Notes: generated by a model from the sequence alone, not told the origin. A stretch of DNA of 64,000 nt from Liolophura sinensis (GCF_032854445.1 NC_088305.1:7505606-7569605), one strand, 5' to 3'. Positions 11,214-22,566 are shown, numbered from the stretch's first letter. Translations and numbers: made by a program.

Positions 11214-14200
11214 ATGAAGGTTTTCTTTTTGTCCCTGGCCGTGCTCATGGTGCAGAGTGCCCACAAGGACTTAGTTCACTTCAATTACGACCCTAATGAT
11301 GAGAATAATGGTAAGCACACCTTCAATTGTACACGCAGGACTAAGTCTCTATATACTCTAAAAAATGTATTAAATTTATTAGAAAGTCTATTGTCTGAGT
11401 GATGCTAGAATGTCACCTGTTATTGCATGCTCAAATATTCTGTTAACTCAGTATAGGATATTCTCTTAGGCTAATAGGATATATTTTGAATATAAGACAG
11501 TATTATGTTATAATGACAGAATACATTTTAGAATCACTCAGACAACAGACTTTGTGTTAAAATGAACAGATTATTTTTTTAGTGTACATCACGGAGAGCA
11601 AAACCAGAGCAGCGATACAGCAGAATTGTGCACGTATTGTCAAATGTTCAAACGTAGCCGGTGAAATCAGGAATCTTGTTCTTTGACCTCAGTTATGGTT
11701 TTACTCTAACTGCTCATGTAAATTGTAACAATTTAATTCACAATCTTCCGCAGTAAATTCTCCCTTTTTCTAACAAAGTTCGACTCAAGTTTTGCTTTTT
11801 ATTCTAACGTTACATTGCATAAAATCTTCGTATCTACATATACACACAATATTTGGCTGTATTTGACGACAAATATTTGCACAACATGTAAATGATGTTC
11901 AAACACAAGTATCTGATGAATGTTTACATCATTTATTTTCCATTGAACTTACGTACACTCTTTTTAGATGTAACCTTACATTCAAGGAATACAAATCTGT
12001 ACTCTTCCATTCACTAATCTGCAACTCGGTAGCTTTCAGGAATGCATGGAGAGCATGTAATCAGTGACCCGAAGATGTCAAATTTATTAAAGGAGAGTAG
12101 TAGTTTTCATTTGATCCGAGCCTCCGGCATACGGCATTTATTTATCCCATAAATGAACAAGCGATACAGTCTACAGAGCATTGATTTCTAACAGAATTTA
12201 AGTACGGTATATATTGTTGGTTTCATCTGGATACTGTCAAAATCAGAGAAGCACAAAGTTTTTAGGCCTATAGAGTAATATTAAAAAAAATAATGGCCTA
12301 CCCAACGTTTCCGTTCTGGGGATTTTACTTAGCCTTCGTGGCGATAGCTCTGTGTCGTAGTCAATGTTGAGGATTTCCACCTTGATTCGATTATCTCTTA
12401 TCACATTTATAACTCTGGCATGTCCTTTTTTGTCAATTTTTACGATACCCCCTGGTCGAAAATCGGCCATGTTGACATTTGCAGACGACAAGAAAAAGTA
12501 GTGCCTGTACAGCCAAGTTATAACTTTTGATTGGTCGATTTGATGAATGAAAAGATACACAGACCAATCAAAATGTCGGATTTTATATTACACGAGGTGC
12601 ATATCAAAACGATACGTCATGCCTTTGTTACCCGGAAAACATTTATGGGAAAAAGGTCTGTACTCTACCATTCGCTAATCTGGAACTCGGTAGCTTTTAG
12701 ATATACAGATCTGTACTCTTATATTCCCTAATCTGGAACTCGGTCTTTTCAGATGTGTTGTCCCCAACGTGTCAAAGCTGTACACTACAAAACCATGTTT
12801 CCGTTAATCCTACAGTAATTCTGACCCCCAACATCACCTACTTATTGGTGAACAATAAAACTATACCGTCACTGTGAACACAAATGTACCTGACGCGTGG
12901 ACAGCAAATCCAAAGTACACTAACTTCCGTGTTCAGTTCGAGTCGGCCGATCCCGGCATTGTCCGGAAAGATAACGTTTGCATGGATTGAAGTCCAGATC
13001 ATGTAATCCATTATAATCGCGATTGATGACTTGTTTGGGGATCTTGGTGTACTTTTTACTGTGATAATAGAGTGTTTAGAACCAGCATCGAAAGACCGAA
13101 GTTCAATCCCGACACTAGATTATGTCACACTCTTCAAATTTGATACTTGTAATGCGAAATCACGTGTAATTTTGTATTGTTCTATGTTAAAATTATTTAT
13201 ATTTTGCTGTCTTGGTCTCTTTATTTAGGGTGACTATTGGGCTGAAAGCAGTAGTGAAAGTAAGGACTGCAATGGTCCAGTGCGCTGTCCACGTGACAGG
13301 GTGGAATGTCATATCTGATGATTTCAGCACAGTGTAACAGTGAGGCTGCACCCAGGATCGGGGTATCTGCTGAAAGTGATCAAACTTAAAGGAAAAACAA
13401 ACAAACAAACAAACAAACAAACAAACCAACAAATGCCAAAAACACTACACAATTTGCTCTAGCTTCAACCATCTTGTGAGAAATTCTCCATTTTAATTAT
13501 TTATATACATGTATTTTATACAGGACCTGGTCACTGGGGAGCTAGTTGCGGCAGTAAGGTCCGGCAGTCTCCTGTCAACATCCGCAGAGCGGAAGTGCAG
13601 TTCGGACAGAGCTTCTCTCTAGAGTACAACCATGATGTTCATCCTGTGGACGGATTGCTCATGAACAACGGTGAGTAATCCGTCTGAAACCATCAGGATT
13701 TATTTATATTTAAAGGCAAAGCTAATGAAACAATATAAAGAAGTATAAAATACATGACAGACCATTAAACTGTCCTGCAAACAGTCTTATTTGTTTTGCT
13801 TCATAACAAGGGCGAGTGCTCTATAGACACAGAATGTGATTCTGTTCCAAGTATTTGATTTTTTGGGGTATAAACAAACAGAAATTGACTCCTTTCCTCT
13901 ACTGCTTAGAATTACAATCTTCAAACTTTTCCCACATAATTTCCATTACCCGTCAATTTATTTAAGCATGTAAGCGGAAAGCTGGAAGCCTTTTGTTTTT
14001 TCTAAGATTATTTTTTTTCTTCTTTGTTTTTCTAACTGTTTTTGTCGTTTTGCGAGAAATCTATGTATCACAGCTGTTAATTTCTTACACAGTTCATCAT
14101 CAAATCGTTTGGGTTCCTAGCTGGTGTATAAATTGAACCCGCCTGTTACCCAATTGCTGCCATATTAGAAAAGTTTTGAAATCCTTCTCCAGAACTACCG

Positions 14201-17200
14201 ATCCGATTACATTGAGTTCAGGTCTTAAAGTGTTATTCTAACTGTTCATGTATAGGCCTAGAAAGTAGCAACCTTTGGTAAAAAGTGATTATACTGCACA
14301 TTATGGGACGTCTCTGGAATATCAGTAATTACTCAAAATGCTGTGTTGTCATCCCATTTAAGACGTAACCACATTACGACAAACCTTACTAAAAGCATGA
14401 TGTTTAATGATGTGTATTCACCTAATTTATCGTTAGTCCACCGTGTCATTTTCTATCTCCTATGGATTATTCGTCAACGAATATTTGCCATAGTATGTCT
14501 CTTGATGGCTTAGATTGAGTTGAAGGAAGAGGAAATGTTTGCTATGTCGCCTTTTCCCTTCTCTTTTCGCTAGGTCACTCGGCGTCCTTCCAACTGGACG
14601 ACTCGTCGTGTGTTTTGAAGGTCACCGGCACACCAGGAATTGGGAACCAGACGTTTGAATTGAGCTCTTTTCACTTCCACTTCGGACCAAGTAACAATGT
14701 CGGGAGTGAGCATCGCATGAACGGCAGGGCTTTTCCGGCCGAGGTACAGTATTTAGGAATTTTATTTATTTGTTTATTTATTTTCAGTTGGTGTATTTGA
14801 AGAATAATTAAGTGACATGTGAGTTCGGACCGAGAGATGGCTTTCGCTCTGACTCGGCTAACAAGCATCTTTCATTGATCTATTTCCCAGCTCATTTAAT
14901 GTCATAACTGACTCTGTAAAACTAGGAATTAAAAAGGATCATTTGGTTACAACGAAAGAATTCGTAAAAATGAACGAAGACTCATCAGACAGACAACTGA
15001 AAACTGTGCACAAAATTACTTTCATTTATTTTTTTAAATAGATTTTAATAAAAAGCTAAATGCAGTCAATTGTTTAAATTCTATATAACCAGCGTTCACG
15101 GGTTTTCCCATCCTAAACACAGTCTTTAATGCTGATACAGCTCTTATTACCCACGAGTGAACGCTTTTTTTAAAAATAATATCATCAAAAATATCCTCTT
15201 TGTGAATGTACATGCAAAAGGCCGAAGTAGTGTCAGAGTACGGTGCGGTATTTCGCTTCTGACGGTATGACCCATAACATCAAAACCTCTGAATGTATAT
15301 TGTTCCATTTTAAAATGTCGAAGAATACGAGTAAAATTATGTACTCTTAGACTAAGTCGTGAGCAGCGTATCTGGCAATGCGTACAGGAATACTTTCTTG
15401 TCCTTTAATTTTCTTTTAAAACGTACTACATATTGTTGTGTTCTGTATAATAATCTGAAGGGAAAGCACCGTGTTGACCGTTAGATCTACTCTATTCAAC
15501 AGTCCAGTTTGTGAGTGAAGTGCTCACTGCTGGCTGTCCTTATAAAGACACAGAAACTGTTGTCAACCACCACGTGTCCCTTCAAGTTACACTTGTGTTG
15601 TGTTCCCTATGGTGACCTAATCCCCAATCAGCGTCTGACTGGACATGGTAACCATAGGACTACTGATTGTTAGACAAAACTCAAGTTAAGGCGAAGCCTG
15701 CAGTTGGCACTGGTTTCCACAATGTAACTAATAAATCTTACGCATCTAGCATGACAAGTAATACACACTAATTCCTACATCTTTGTTAAAAATAAGGGCA
15801 TATTAGTATATAAAAATACAAAATTAACTCGTATGTGTATACCCACATATGAACATACAATAATTCTTTACCTTAATACAATATAAAATACATAGTAGAC
15901 ACCCATATGAAATTTAATAACATATGTACATGCATAATTCATTCACATATGGATATAAACATAAAGCCATACAATAATTCTTTACATTAATACAAATATA
16001 AAATACATAATTGACACCATATGAAAATCTAGTAACAATAGTCTTTAATATCAATTAGACAATCTTTTTAGTTTACGTATACTTCATGTGTACAATACAA
16101 CAATATCTCTGAATGGGATGTACATACACAACAGTAAGATTATACTATTTTACTAAAGTTGTTCAAGCAACAACTTTAATGCAATCTTCAAGCAAGGTGT
16201 TCTGCGGTTTGCTTTAGATATGCCACCGGAACTGGAAAAATGTGAAAATAAGCTGAAACTTCAGGGTCAAAAGTAACATTTTACGACCTTTATTCGTCTC
16301 TAGAAATGCATATGATTGGTGAAAACTTCCCAATAGAATATCATCCAAAATGTACCTTCCAAACAAAGCTCAGAATACCTTTGTACGATCAACAGAATGT
16401 TGGGTCATTTAACACGGGTACCGAACATACAATTTTTTCAACAGGGTGAAACATTACTGACTGGCTAACAAGATAACATGTGCCGTCAGACGATTTATTT
16501 TAATTATCAGATTGCTGTACCTATTTATTATTATTTTATTTTTTATTTATTTAATTGGTGTACTACGCCGTCTATGTTAGGATATAGGATGTTATCAGAT
16601 GGAGGATTACAGGCACTTTGACTGGTTTGATTGACATGACTGAAAGGTGATTTATTTATTTATTTGATTGGTGTTTTACGCCGTACTGAAGAATGTTTCG
16701 CTTATACGACGGCGGCCAGCATTATGGTGGGAGGAAACCGTGCAGAGCCATGGGGAAACCCACGACCATCCGCAAGTTGCTGTCAGACCTTCCCACGTAC
16801 GGCCGGAGAGGAAGCCATCGAATGTAAAGCGAAAGGCAGAGAGCAACGTATGCGCTGTAAGAGGTATGGATGGAAGTGTGGACTCCATACCCAGAGGTCG
16901 CTGGTTCAACCATTCGGATTAATCAGTCAACACACAAATATAGCTTAAAATCAGATGTTTTGTATGCTGTCCTCAGAGAAAATTCAAGACAAGATTTTGT
17001 CCCTTTTAATATTCTAGCTGAATGATTCAACATATGTTAATGCCCATACTAAGTTAGAATTTTGTGCTCCGGCTGAGAATTCTGTAAAGAAAGGGAAATG
17101 TTGACCTTGTATTTCATGGCCCGGCGCGTAGGTACAGAATATAGCTTCAGCTATCAAACACTTCTTGATTAAATCTTTTGAGGCCTCGGTGGTCGAGGGG

Positions 17201-20200
17201 GTTAGAACACCAGCGCGGCGCAATGATCCAGGAGCCTCCAACAATGTGGATGCTCTGAGTTCAAGTCCAGCTCGTTTATGGTCGTGGATTTCCCCTGTGC
17301 TGTGCCCGGTTTCCTCCCATAATAATGCTGGTCGCTGTCGTATAAGTGAAATATCCTTGAGTACGGCGTAAAACACCAATCAAGTAAATAAATAAATAAA
17401 TCTTTTAAGGTATATCAGAGACTTCTTTGTGACCAGTCTGCATACTGTCTTATGCTAATGCTAACTTATTTGTAGTTCTGTTATCAATTAATCAATGTTT
17501 TGTTTTTTTACTGCCAGATACATTTTGTCCATGTCAACACAAAGTATAGTTCTCTGGGCGAGGCGTTGACCCACCCCGATGGGCTGGCTGTAATTGGTGT
17601 CTTCCTTAGGGTAAGCTCTATCGGTTCAGAGTTCGATACCGAGTGTAGTCGTAAAATACTCCAAAGCTTGTAAAATGTTTGAAATTGCTTGAACTTGGGG
17701 AAAGTCCATGTAGCCTGAAAAAACAAAATTACAGGATTTGTAAGGTAGCCTTGTCATTTAGATATTCTCCGTAGTACCTGAGAGAGGCTTGGTGGTTGAG
17801 TGTTTTGTATTTGTTTTATATTTTAGTATAAATGTTATTATTATTAATAACAATTCAAATTAAATAAATAATTTTATTAGTGATTTCCTCGCTTAGCTCG
17901 GCCAACGAAGAAATAAGGAGTTGTCCAAAGTGATAAACAAGATGGAGAGTATCGAAACAAAAGGTGAGAATGGCTGTTTTCTGAGCATAGCTGTTTTCTG
18001 AGCATAGCTGTTTTCTGTGCATAGCTGTTTTTTTTTTTAGCATAGCTGTTTTCTGACCATAGCTGTACGTTAACTAAGTATACAGTTATTCAGCATATAT
18101 CAGCTGAAATGCTGTATATATTATATAGAGCGAATTTAGGCACAGGAGTGTGATCTTTCAAAGAGAAATTTTGCAGGACTGACCTTCCTAAATGAGAAAC
18201 CTTTCCCTGCAAAGTAATTCGGGTCCAAGCTGTGTAGCATATTGACCAGCCCTACCTTTGCGATGACGTTTTGTAGGCCAATTGGTGGCGTACATGTACA
18301 TATGAAATACTCATGCATTGCAAGAGAACAATGGTGACTCTATAGTCACCCCGAGTCTGTTGCGCGGGAAATGTTTGAATTCATAGTTTAAATGAATGGA
18401 TGAATAATTGGGGTTTGACGTGGTACCAGAAGTCCGTTACCTAGAAGTATGCAACTTCCCTATGGCTAGTCTCTACGGCATAGCGCACACGTTGCGTTAC
18501 CTGTAGAAGCTCATGCAACCTGGTGAAGAAATATGCCAACCTCATGGATTGAAATTGTGAACTAAATCACGAGAAATCTAATGTAAACGGTTCTTACAAA
18601 AACTGGCCACACCTTCAAATCGAAACTACGTAGCGGTATTTAAACACTACGATTTTTAAATTACTGTCACAGACATTGTTGTCATTTTACAAAACTCTCA
18701 GTGGTCGTAATTGTATAAGGTGTCCATTTCAATACAGTAGCGTTTGGGACATTTCTCCCACCATGCAACAGCCGTTTCTCAAACGTTTGGTGCGCAACAG
18801 AGAGAAAAAGATACATGTCTGCGCAGATACGTCACATAATGTGTTTGAGATCGAAGAAAAGCGTAAAATGACTTGCTATAGGGAAGTTGTATACTTCTAG
18901 GTAATGGACTTCTGGTCGTACTTGACAATTATTCATATGACGACAAGGGGTCAGGGGGTGTACACATATAATTTGTCTTCTTGTGACCGGGCGCGCCCAT
19001 GCCGCCAAAATGCTGCCGCCACTGAAGTATCATGCCAAAGACACCAGACATGACACCCTACCCAGTCACATTATACTAACATCGGGCCGACCAATCTCTA
19101 ACCTTTAGGCCACCGAAGCGGTCTATTCACAATTTGATATGAGTTTATGTGAATAGTTGTGCAAAGGGACATTAGCTGTACGGTTTGATAGCTTATTTAC
19201 GGTAAGGGAAACTTCGGCGTGAGAACATCCACCTTATTTGTACGACGATTTATAAAATTGAAGGTATAAGAATTCATGGTGGGAAAAAAGAAAACAAATT
19301 TGTTGCGTATAAGTTTTGCACAATGATAACCTTAAAAGCTACAATGTTGTCATGAAATTGTCTTTCCTTTGCAGAATCCAAAGTTCCGTTGAGTGTGGCA
19401 TTTGCCAAGTTGATGCCGCCCTTGACTAAGGTGTATTCCTACGCCGGCTCACTGACAACTCCTCCGTGCAGCGAAGTAGTGCAGTGGTTTATCTGCAAAC
19501 AGCGCATGGTCATCACGGAAAGTCAGGTACCGTACATTCTTTTCTTATTTGTATCACTGCTGGTGACGATAGCTGAAAGTCAAACATGTTTGATGGAGAA
19601 CGATAAGCCACTTATCACTTTATTGGCCATGGGCCGCCAGGTTTGCGCGGAAAAAGCGACAAAATGCAGCGATATATTGCTGTACGATTATGCACGCCCT
19701 GAACTGAAAGGAGAAGAACAATCATTCAGGTAACTAATCCACCTGCGGTGGGTATCAATCATTCAGGTAACTAATCCACCTGCGGTGGGTATCAATCATT
19801 CAGGTAACTAATCCACCTGCGGTGGGTATTAATCATTCAGGTAACTAATCCACCTGCGGTGGGTATCAATCATTCAGGTAACTAATCCACCTGCGGTGGG
19901 TATTATAGCTCATATGAATAATGTTAGGCACACTTACGTTGCATCCATTTTTTGTTCTTATTTATTCAAAGCAAAACATGTGTGTGAAGCTGAATTACGT
20001 ATATATTCAGGATTATAAAATACATTATTTACATACTCAGACATATAAAATACATTATCCATATACTCAGGCATATAAAATACATTATGCATATACTGAG
20101 GCATATAAAATAAGATATGTATATACTCAGTCATATAAAATGCATTATGTATATTCTCAGGCATATAAAATACATTATGTGTATACTCAGGCATATAAAA

Positions 20201-20629
20201 TACAATATGTATATACTCAGACATATAAAATACATCATTTACATACTCGGGCATATAAAACACGTTATGTATATATTCATTCATATAAACTACATTATGT
20301 ATATACGAAGGCACATAAAATACATTATGTATACACGCAGGCATTTAAAATACGTTATGTATATACTCAGGCATATAATATAAAATACATGGTATATATA
20401 CTCAGCCATGTAAAATGCGTTATGTATATACTCAGGCATTTAAAATACGTTATGTATATTCTCAGGCATGTAAAATACATTATTTACATACTCAGACAGG
20501 TAAAATACGTTATGTATATAGTCAGGCATGTAAACTATATTATGTATATACTCAGGCATATAAAATACATTATGTATATACTCAGGCATATAAACTACAA
20601 TATGTATATACTCAGGCATATAAAATACG

Positions 20630-20723
<94 letters not shown>

Positions 20724-22347
20724 TCAAACATACAAAATACAATGTGTATATACTCAGGCATTTAAAATACGTCATGTATATACTCAGGCATATAAAATAC
20801 GTTATGTATATACTCAGGCATATAAAATACGTTATTTATATACTCAGGCATATAAAATAGCCATTCTGACATGAAAATCACAATTTATTGGGACAAATAT
20901 AACGACTGGACATTATTGTGGTCATAATGGTATACAGGTACCTAGTGCAAAAAGCCCATGCTTCATGAGATACGTCCTTTTGCGAATTTTGATTCCCGAA
21001 ATTTCTTTAAAAAAAAAACAACGTTAACTGAATGTAGTTTCTGAGACCGTATTTTACAAAGCGAGTTTTGGTTTCATTATTCAGTCAAACAAAACACAAT
21101 TCAATCCGATGCGCTATATACGGCCTAAGAATTTGAAGATTTGATACATTTATATTATGACATCGCTGATGTTGTCATTTTGTGGCCCAACAAGATAAGC
21201 CTTGAATATAATTTTCGATTTAGACTTATTTCCAGCTTTGTGGCATGTGTCCCGCATATACTTGTCAGTGGACTATCTTACATCACATTAAATTTGAAAG
21301 GCCAGCACAGGTGGTGGAGCGTCCGCTTCGGGAGCGGTAGGTCCAGGGTCAATCCTGAATCCTCGAGTCACACCCAAGACTTTAAAAGAGGATGTTTTAG
21401 CTCCCTCGTCTGGCGTCCAGCATAAAGGGGATAGTGCAGCTACTGGTTGACCCGTATCAGTATAATGGCTCGGGCGGGGCGGCTTACTTGCCTTCGGTAA
21501 AGCGTGAAGCAGCACTAGCTAAATGAGCGGTGGAAATCCGCCCTGCAACAAGGAGGCACATTACATGCATTCCAAGGCTTCATTCGTCGTCATATTGTTA
21601 AGTACGACGTTAAACCCCAAGCACTCACTCACCCACTCACTCACCCACTCACTCATTCACTCACTCACAATGACCGTAATTCAGTATGAATAGTGACTAA
21701 GGATACCTGAACTAATAACTGGCTTATCTGAAAAATATGTTATGAGTACTGATGTCACGGTGCTAAGGGACGTGTAAATTGGCACATTTTAAGCACTTAT
21801 GGGAATAGTTAGAATAAAACTCTGAGATAAATTGACAAACGGCCTGATATGACATATGTCACTCGCGTGCGAAAATTTGACAGCTATCAAACTGTCGTCG
21901 CTGCTCTAATTTTGCTGTCTATGCAGTAGTCTTTGATAATTTGGGTTACATTAACAATTGACGTACCCAGTATTTTATATTGTTTAAACAAGTGTCAGCA
22001 AAAGTCCTTAATGGCATAGCATAAAGTTGTGAAAACGGGAATATCACATGGATTATGGATACCTCTGACAGTTTATATCCTCTATTTCCGACATCTGGCG
22101 TTACACTGTAAAATAAGCCTTCTTCAACTAGAATCGAACTAGGGATGTTAATGGTTTGACATAAACAATATTACCACCCAATGGAGTGTATTTCATTATG
22201 TTTATGTTGTTGCAGTTGGCCCAGCTGCGCATGCTCAAATCAGGCGATCAGTCATCGGATTTCATGTCGAAGTTCGGGAATTTTCGGCCAATCCAACCGA
22301 ATCAAGGGAGGCAAGTGATGGCGAATTTCGGGACAAATCAAGGGTAG
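11214..22347 (+). CDS. Secreted single-domain alpha-carbonic anhydrase, complete, 7 exons
   Basis: Exons 11214-11310, 13524-13670, 14574-14743, 17518-17610, 17897-17963, 19375-19526, 22216-22347 (stop 22345-22347); 858 nt, 285 residues, all phases consistent. It catalyses reversible hydration of CO2 to bicarbonate. Residues 1-16 look like a signal peptide ([16 protein letters not shown]), so it is secreted. The domain opens with [14 protein letters not shown] and RQSPVNI. The zinc ligands are all present: His115 and His117 (SFHFHFG) and His140 (EIHFVH). The proton-shuttle position is His83 (NNGHS), the gatekeeper GSEH motif follows the FHFHFG strand, and the substrate Thr is in SLTTPPC. Cys in ASCGSK and TTPPC are placed for the disulfide usual in secreted CAs. 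NQT at 106-108 is a possible glycosylation site. The start codon has a purine at -3. There is no acidic or Gly-Asn repeat of the nacrein type. A shell or mantle role is plausible but not shown. Confidence 0.93.
11370..11590. mobile_element. Palindromic MITE-like element
   Basis: A long imperfect palindrome in intron 1. The left arm has TCTATTGTCTGAGTGATGCT and ATATTCTGTTAAC; the right arm has their complements (AGAATCACTCAGACAACAGA, GTGTTAAAATGAACAG). Related copies lie at 24070-24215 and 63425-63530, and a half copy at about 22440-22520. Confidence 0.7.
11591..12242. other. Intron 1 sequence; first copy of a 3'-splice-site-like repeat at about 11995-12045
   Basis: Mostly AT-rich without features. 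The block CTGTACTCTTCCATTCACTA, AACTCGGTAGCTTTCAG at 11998-12042 recurs twice at about 12657-12752. Confidence 0.55.
12243..12470 (-). CDS. Hypothetical 75-residue ORF on the opposite strand (unrecognised)
   Basis: ATG at 12470 reading leftwards, stop at 12243-12245. The first 50 or so residues look coding ([17 protein letters not shown], then a basic strand-rich stretch ending [10 protein letters not shown]), while the last residues look random, so a splice donor may lie near 12330. Upstream, within 90 bases, is an inverted pair of CCAAT-type words (TTGATTGGTC near 12533 and GACCAATCAAA near 12563) that could be promoter elements. It lies inside intron 1 of the carbonic anhydrase gene, on the other strand. 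I do not recognise the protein. It may be a nested gene's first exon, a transposon remnant, or chance. Confidence 0.25.
   Translation of the reverse strand: MADFRPGGIVKIDKKGHARVINVIRDNRIKVEILNIDYDTELSPRRLSKIPRTETLGRPLFFLILLYRPKNFVLL
12656..12752 (+). repeat. Tandem pair of ~50-bp 3'-splice-site-like blocks
   Basis: Two copies of TCTGTACTCT, CTAATCTGGAACTCGGT then TAGCTTTTAG or CTTTTCAG. With the copy at about 11998-12042 there are three. Each ends in a pyrimidine tract plus AG. The last AG (12751-12752) directly precedes the coding-like relic at 12753. Confidence 0.6.
12753..13337 (+). pseudogene. Coding-like relic of two exons in carbonic anhydrase intron 1 (family unrecognised)
   Basis: After a good acceptor (CGGTCTTTTCAG), 12753-12990 reads [19 protein letters not shown] and on to VNNKT, then meets a stop at 12875-12877. 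In a shifted frame from 12862 it reads [18 protein letters not shown] and on through [16 protein letters not shown] to a stop at 12988-12990. A second piece with an acceptor (TCTCTTTATTTAG) runs 13229-13337: [20 protein letters not shown] and on to a stop. Beta-strand-like alternation and sensible codons suggest a broken gene with one frameshift. Both pieces are in phase 1, like the host gene's flanking exons. I do not recognise the domain; it does not look like carbonic anhydrase. Confidence 0.4.
13397..13433. repeat. (CAAA)n microsatellite
   Basis: About nine CAAA units. Confidence 0.9.
13671..14573 (+). other. Carbonic anhydrase intron 2, no features seen
   Basis: Starts GTGAGT, ends TTTTCGCTAG. 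AT-rich. No repeat or exon recognised. Confidence 0.6.
14744..15851 (+). other. Carbonic anhydrase intron 3, first part, no features seen
   Basis: AT-rich intron sequence without a clear repeat or exon. Confidence 0.5.
15852..16035. repeat. Tandem duplication of about 112 bp
   Basis: CATACAATAATTCTTTACCT through CATATGAAATTTAATAAC recurs from about 15968 with few changes. Confidence 0.6.
16190..16385. repeat. Dispersed repeat, copy 2 (inverted relative to 2345-2540)
   Basis: AAAAGTAACATTTTACGACC, CTCTAGAAATGCATATGATT and CAAACAAAGCTCAGAATACC are the complements of words in copy 1. Confidence 0.7.
16650..16832 (-). mobile_element. SINE (family A), head truncated
   Basis: GATTGGTGTTTTACGCCGTA, ACGACGGCGGCCAGCATTAT and CGTACGGCCGGAGAGGAAGC are clear; the sequence diverges before the tRNA-like head. 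Confidence 0.85.
17180..17402 (+). mobile_element. SINE (family A), internally deleted
   Basis: tRNA-like head (GAGGCCTCGGTGGTCGAGG, GAGTTCAAGTCCAGCTC), then the tail GAGTACGGCGTAAAACACCA with AATAAATAAATAAAT. The middle part around the GGAAGGTCTG region is missing. Confidence 0.85.
17964..18070 (+). repeat. 17-bp minisatellite starting at the donor of carbonic anhydrase exon 5
   Basis: Intron 5 begins GTGAGAATGGCTGTTTTC, directly followed by TGAGCATAGCTGTTTTC units, about six in all with a T-run in the fourth or fifth. The intron's own first bases (TGAGAATGGCTGTTTTC) are the first, most diverged unit. Confidence 0.8.
18390..18950. mobile_element. Inverted-repeat (MITE-like) element, about 560 bp
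   Basis: Left arm about 18397-18466 (GAATAATTGGGGTTTGACG, ACCAGAAGTCCGTTACCTAG, AACTTCCCTATGG) is inverted at about 18876-18945 (ATAGGGAAGTTGTATACTTC, TAGGTAATGGACTTCTGGT). The interior has no recognised transposase. Confidence 0.65.
18975..19125 (-). mobile_element. SINE family C fragment
   Basis: Words ACTGAAGTATCATGCCAAAG, ACACCAGACATGACACCCTA and CAGTCACATTATACTAAC are shared with 43840-44015, 44365-44530 and 50019-50275. Confidence 0.65.
19727..19911 (+). repeat. 37-bp minisatellite, five donor-like sites
   Basis: Five tandem units of exactly 37 bp, each starting CAGGTAACTAATCCACCTG. CAG/GTAACT is a good 5' splice site match, so five lie in a row. The array is 200 bases after the real donor of exon 6 (19527), and the reading frame of exon 6 stays open up to its first unit. 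Confidence 0.9.
19995..20862. repeat. 30-bp minisatellite with an internal (TA)n expansion
   Basis: About 25 units of 30 bp (TATGTATATACTCAGGCATA then TAAAATACAT) flank a pure TA tract at 20631-20722. Because 30 is a multiple of three and few stops occur, both strands are open for long stretches (a [10 protein letters not shown] repeat on plus); this is not evidence for a protein. Confidence 0.92.
20870..21297 (+). other. Carbonic anhydrase intron 6 sequence, no features seen
   Basis: No exon or repeat recognised. Confidence 0.5.
21298..21667 (+). mobile_element. tRNA-derived SINE (family B), full length, sense
   Basis: tRNA-like head (GTGGAGCGTCCGCTTCGGG, GGTCCAGGGTCAATCCTG), then ACTTTAAAAGAGGATG, GACCCGTATCAGTATAATGG, GCGGTGGAAATCCGCCCTG and the tail GACGTTAAACCCCAAGCACT with CACTCAC repeats. 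Confidence 0.85.
21770..21930. repeat. Dispersed repeat shared with 28990-29140
   Basis: Both copies have TAGAATAAAAC, GATAAATTGACAA or GGTAAATTGACAA, a GGCC..TATG word, and CAGCTATCA(A/C)ACTGTCGTCG in the same order. Confidence 0.6.
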
Positions 22348-22439
22348 ATGGAAATGTTGACCGGAACAAACCCATAATATCAAACCTATGACGTCTTTTA
22401 CCACCTACGTGTGTTCTAATGTATACGTACTGTTAAGTT

Positions 22440-22566
22440 TAAGAGAAGGTCTGTCGTCTGAATAATGCTGGAATGTATTCTGTTACTATGACATAATGCT
22501 GTTTTAGATTGTAACGACAGGACTATCTGCGTTACTTCTGGCTGCTCTCCAACTCTAATGATTAAA
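22440..22566 (+). other. Carbonic anhydrase 3'UTR end: half MITE and poly(A) signal
   Basis: ATTAAA at 22561-22566 is the likely poly(A) signal, about 215 bases after the stop. The sequence 22440-22520 (GTCTGTCGTCTGAATAATGC, TGTATTCTGTTACTATGACA) resembles one arm of the palindromic element at 11370-11590. Confidence 0.5.

Noticed and set aside
19921-20874. 317-codon frame of [10 protein letters not shown] repeats
   Set aside because: The 30-bp unit is a multiple of three and lacks stops; both strands are open, and the TA tract is included.
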